26,818 bases of DNA from Flavobacteriales bacterium UBA2426 (GTDB taxonomy: Bacteria; Bacteroidota; Bacteroidia; Flavobacteriales_F; PHOS-HE28), in NCBI GenBank assembly GCA_002342985.1, contig DDRC01000201.1:13463-40280 (forward strand), given 5' to 3'. The position numbers were made by a program, and so were the translations under genes. This document shows positions 24,393 through 26,818 of the stretch, piece after piece. The first letter of the stretch is position 1. Each line of letters starts with the position of its first letter. Under the pieces are notes generated by a model. It ran no database searches and was not told the DNA's origin. It saw only the letters and a program-made list of their open reading frames with translations.

Positions 24393-25798
24393 AGGGCATG
24401 CCTGTGGATCGCAGCGTACGGATTCCGCGGTCGTCCGTGCTGCTCCTCGCCATGGTAGCGGCCTACCTGCTGGCCTTCGCGATCCGCTTCGCGGACGAGC
24501 GTCTCTACGCGGACAGCGGCTACTACCTCATCCGCACCCTCAATGAGGGCGCCTTCCGCATCGAGCACGGCCGGTGGGTGCTGGCCCTTGCGGAATGGCT
24601 GCCCTGGGCCGGTGCCCAATCCGGCCTACCCATGGCCGGCATCATAACGCTGCACTCCTTGGGCAACGTGGCCTTCCTGCTCACCGGCGCTGCCTTCGCC
24701 TTGCTGGTGCTGCGGGACGGGCGCGCCGCGATGGCCCTTGCAGCCCTGCAGCTGATCGGCCTCGCACACGGCCTGTTCTGCCCGGTGTTCGAGCTCTACT
24801 ACGGTTGCGGCCTCATCGTGCTCCTGCTCACCACCATCGGCCGGAACAGGTCCGCAACCGCCCTGGACAAGCTGGGCGCGGCCCTTCTCCTCCTGCTCGC
24901 CCTCAGCAGCCACCCCATGGCCTGGCTGTTGGCTGCCGGAGCGCTCCTGCTCGAACCGCGGGCCAACCTGCGGTGCTTCCGCATGGCCTTGCTGCCGGCG
25001 GCACTGGCCTTCGCATCGATCCGCGCTGCGGGCATGAGTGCGTACGAGGCCGCGCAGCTCTCCTTCATCCAGCGGCTCGCCTTCCCCGATCTCGTGCTCG
25101 GCCTCTTCGCTCCGGACGAGCTGGCGAGGCAGGCCGCCCGGTTCATGCGCCACTATCCCGACGTACTGGCGATCGCCGCCTTCACTGCCGTGATCCTCTG
25201 GCGGGAAGGGCAATGGCGCAAGGGAATGGCGTTCGTGCTCGGGTGGGCGGTGCTCTACGTGCTCACGTGCCTCTACCTGCCTTCTCCGGACCATGACCGC
25301 TACCGCGAACAGGTCGATTTCGGCTTCGCCGCCTGGTCTGTGCTCGCCCTCCTGTTCCATGCTTGGGACCACGCGGATTGGCGACCGGCCATCGTGGCGC
25401 TCCTCGCGACATGCATGCTCTTCCGTGCGGCTGAAGCTGAGCGCGTCGCTCCTTTCTACACGGCACGCACTGCTTGGCATGCATCGCTGATCCGCGCCGC
25501 GCATGAGCAGGGCATGCGAAAGGCTGTCGTGGATCTCGATGGCATCGGCTTCGGCGCAGCGGGCGAGCGCGTAGCGCCGTATTGGAGCACCGCCATCGAG
25601 GGCCTTCTCCTCTCGGCGCGCGAAGGGCCTGAAGCCGTGGTCGCCTTGGCCACAACGGATGACCTCCGAGGCCATGCAGCGCTACCGAATGACCGCATCA
25701 TCCTGCGCCGATGGGATGTGATGCCGGTCGACTACTTCAATGCGCGCTGGTTTCGGCTCCCCGCAGATGAACCTTATCGGATGCTCCGCGAGCCCTGA
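24389..25798 (+). CDS. Polytopic membrane protein of unknown function, GT-C-like (second of tandem pair)
   Basis: A 469-residue paralogue of the preceding gene. It keeps RFADERLYADSGYY (33-46), FRIEHGRW (56-63), HGLFCPVFELYYG (127-139), RHYPDV (254-259), HDRYREQ (302-308) and a C-terminal RRWDVMPVDYFNARWF, while the helices between them have diverged. The start ATG at 24389 overlaps the previous stop by 4 nt. Both copies look intact, so the pair is a duplication and not one gene broken by a frameshift. Conservation of polar motifs on the outer side, as opposed to helix sequence, argues for an enzyme active site; the substrate is unknown. Retention of two diverged, coupled copies would fit two steps of a pathway or a heterodimer; that is inference. 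Confidence 0.75.
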   Translation: MKGMPVDRSVRIPRSSVLLLAMVAAYLLAFAIRFADERLYADSGYYLIRTLNEGAFRIEHGRWVLALAEWLPWAGAQSGLPMAGIITLHSLGNVAFLLTGAAFALLVLRDGRAAMALAALQLIGLAHGLFCPVFELYYGCGLIVLLLTTIGRNRSATALDKLGAALLLLLALSSHPMAWLLAAGALLLEPRANLRCFRMALLPAALAFASIRAAGMSAYEAAQLSFIQRLAFPDLVLGLFAPDELARQAARFMRHYPDVLAIAAFTAVILWREGQWRKGMAFVLGWAVLYVLTCLYLPSPDHDRYREQVDFGFAAWSVLALLFHAWDHADWRPAIVALLATCMLFRAAEAERVAPFYTARTAWHASLIRAAHEQGMRKAVVDLDGIGFGAAGERVAPYWSTAIEGLLLSAREGPEAVVALATTDDLRGHAALPNDRIILRRWDVMPVDYFNARWFRLPADEPYRMLREP

Positions 25799-25832
25799 GG
25801 GCGCTGGGGGGGCGTTCCACCTGCGCCGGCTG

Positions 25833-26309
25833 TCAGGCGGCCTTCGATTCCCACACCTCCTCGGCCACGCGTTTCAGGCCTACGAGGTGCTCCACCCAAT
25901 TGCGGCCGGCCTCACGGGCCCTGCGTTCCGCATCCGGGAGACCGGCGAAGTCGCCCTGCCAGAACTCGACCCGCGTGCGCCCATCCTCTTCCGGCACCAG
26001 GTGCAGGTCCACGGTGGTATGGCTGGCCGGCTCATCCGGCAGCTTGCTCGCCATGCTGTAGAAGCTGTAGCGGAGCCTTCGCCCCGGCTGCACGGCCAGC
26101 ACCAAGCCTTTCGCCACCAGGGTCTGATCGCCATTCTCCTCGCGCACGAACCATTGCATCGGCTTGCCGGGGCGCAGGTCGCAGCAAGGCATGGACCCCA
26201 TGTAAAGGCGGGCCAGCTTGGGATCGGTGAGTGCTTTCCAAACCGCACCAGCAGGCGCATCCACCAGCAGGGTGCGCATCACATTCGTCTCGGGATTCAA
26301 GGTATTCAT
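25833..26309 (-). CDS. SRPBCC-fold protein (AHSA1-like)
   Basis: A 158-residue protein of the START/Bet v 1-like SRPBCC superfamily, closest in pattern to the AHSA1-like group: VDAPAGAVWKALTDPKLARLYMG at the start, the central strands (VRPGRR-like turn LAVQPGRRLRYSFYS; TTVDLHLVPEEDGRTRVEFWQGDF) and a long C-terminal helix (AGRNWVEHLVGLKRVAEEVWES). Such proteins form a deep hydrophobic ligand pocket; the ligand is not predictable. The start at 26309 (MNTLNPETNV) gives the usual short lead into the first strand; an ATG at 26372 and one at 26279 are also in frame. It converges with the membrane protein pair, 34 nt from its end. Confidence 0.8.
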   Translation of the reverse strand: MNTLNPETNVMRTLLVDAPAGAVWKALTDPKLARLYMGSMPCCDLRPGKPMQWFVREENGDQTLVAKGLVLAVQPGRRLRYSFYSMASKLPDEPASHTTVDLHLVPEEDGRTRVEFWQGDFAGLPDAERRAREAGRNWVEHLVGLKRVAEEVWESKAA

Positions 26310-26523
26310 CACAAGCGTGGCCGGCAGGTACCGTGCCAAGAGGATAACGCTGTCAGGCAGGCATGGTTTCATGGCAGGGTTGTTAAGGAAATTGAACGGC
26401 AGGGTCCAATGGGCCGCCGCGGGCGTGGATGGGCTGCCATCCTGCCCGGTGCGGTCCCGGGTGAGGCATACCGGGCGCCACAGGCGCACTCCGGGGCGGG
26501 ATTCCCGGAAATGCCCGTCCCTG
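26310..26523. other. Divergent intergenic region without a visible gene
   Basis: The 326 nt between the SRPBCC start (26309) and the RRM start (26636) hold no coding sequence I can support. The right part (26524-26553) is the promoter of the RRM gene. In the left part I see no clear -33/-7 pair for the SRPBCC gene and no structured RNA signature. Confidence 0.5.
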
Positions 26524-26553
26524 TTGCCAACCCGGGGAATTGGCCTACATTCG
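26524..26553 (+). promoter_or_regulatory. Promoter of the RRM protein gene
   Basis: TTG (26524-26526), exactly 19 nt, then TACATTCG (26546-26553). Spacing is the same as at the K+ operon promoter; the -7 box carries the TTCG ending in place of TTTG. The transcript leader would be about 75-80 nt and ends in an A-rich stretch (26607-26620) with no Shine-Dalgarno sequence. Confidence 0.65.
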
Positions 26554-26635
26554 TCCCGCCCAACGGCCGGGGCGTTCTTTGGCGAGACCTCCACGGCACA
26601 GGCAGGAACAAACAAAAACCCAGTCAGTAGAACTC

Positions 26636-26818
26636 ATGAACATTTACGTCGCCAACGTGCCTTACTCTGTTAGGGACCAGGACCTCCGCGAGCTCTTCGA
26701 GCAATACGGAGAAGTGACTTCGGCCAAGATCATCATGGACAAGGCCACCAACCGGAGCCGCGGCTTCGGCTTCGTGGAGATGTCCGATGATAACGCTGGC
26801 CGCACCGCCATCGAGGGC
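26636..26818 (+). CDS. RRM RNA-binding protein (partial, 3' end outside window)
   Basis: The first 61 residues are present; the gene runs off the window end. The RNP2 motif IYVANV (3-8) and RNP1 motif RGFGFVEM (42-49) with its aromatic residues define an RNA recognition motif. In Bacteroidota, single-RRM proteins of about 80-130 residues are common and bind single-stranded RNA, with a role in post-transcriptional control in those studied. The start follows a long, A-rich leader and a strong promoter at 26524-26553, which suggests high or regulated expression. Family is secure; exact role is not. Confidence 0.93.
   Translation, partial: MNIYVANVPYSVRDQDLRELFEQYGEVTSAKIIMDKATNRSRGFGFVEMSDDNAGRTAIEG

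Noticed and set aside
22992..25798. One gene split by a frameshift
   Set aside because: Each half contains the full set of N- and C-terminal motifs, so these are two complete paralogues.
26310..26615. N-terminal extension of the SRPBCC protein of up to 102 residues
   Set aside because: The extension lacks any fold signal and runs into the promoter of the divergent RRM gene; the shorter start fits the domain boundary.

Overview
The window looks like a chromosomal piece of a high-GC member of the Bacteroidota, most likely Flavobacteriales. The main reasons are three secreted proteins that end in type IX secretion (T9SS) C-terminal sorting domains, promoters of the Bacteroidota kind (TTG, then about 17-19 nt, then TAnnTTTG or a TAnnTTCG variant), starts without a clear Shine-Dalgarno sequence, a DUF5522 protein, a long-form urocanate hydratase and a single-RRM RNA-binding protein. 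No rRNA, tRNA, CRISPR array, IS element or phage gene was seen. Most genes are about 65-70% GC by eye; one secreted-protein gene near 5.9-7.4 kb is clearly lower in its middle part.

Layout. 1-3.8 kb: two tandem paralogous T9SS proteins built from PKD domains and a Cys-rich repeat, both on the minus strand, with nearly superimposable 79-nt promoter/leader regions. 3.8-7.6 kb: urocanate hydratase, another T9SS secreted protein of unknown role and a small DUF5522 protein, all minus. 7.8-8.8 kb: a plus-strand secreted glucosaminidase with two LysM domains, ending on the same CTAG as a convergent minus-strand operon (8.8-11.7 kb) that encodes a TrkH/KtrB potassium channel subunit, its TrkA/KtrA regulator and a group III truncated haemoglobin. 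11.7-18.7 kb: minus-strand DUF3352-like membrane-anchored protein, RNase HII, a GT4 glycosyltransferase and phenylalanyl-tRNA synthetase beta. 18.8-20.8 kb: plus-strand pair of integral membrane enzymes, a fatty acid hydroxylase-superfamily protein of alkylglycerol-monooxygenase size and a YhhN/TMEM86 lysoplasmalogenase. 20.9-22.9 kb: RecG helicase, minus. 23.0-25.8 kb: two overlapping plus-strand paralogous polytopic membrane proteins of unknown function with GT-C-like motifs. 25.8-26.8 kb: an SRPBCC protein (minus) and the start of an RRM protein (plus, cut by the window end).

The most interesting points are: (1) three perfectly conserved DNA blocks at identical spacing in the leaders of the two diverged PKD/T9SS genes; (2) the adjacency of two enzyme families that both act on ether lipids to release fatty aldehydes; (3) the translationally coupled, unassigned GT-C-like membrane protein pair; (4) a recurrent TAnnTTCG promoter variant, often only a few nucleotides before the start codon. 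None of these proves a new system; each is stated with a test.
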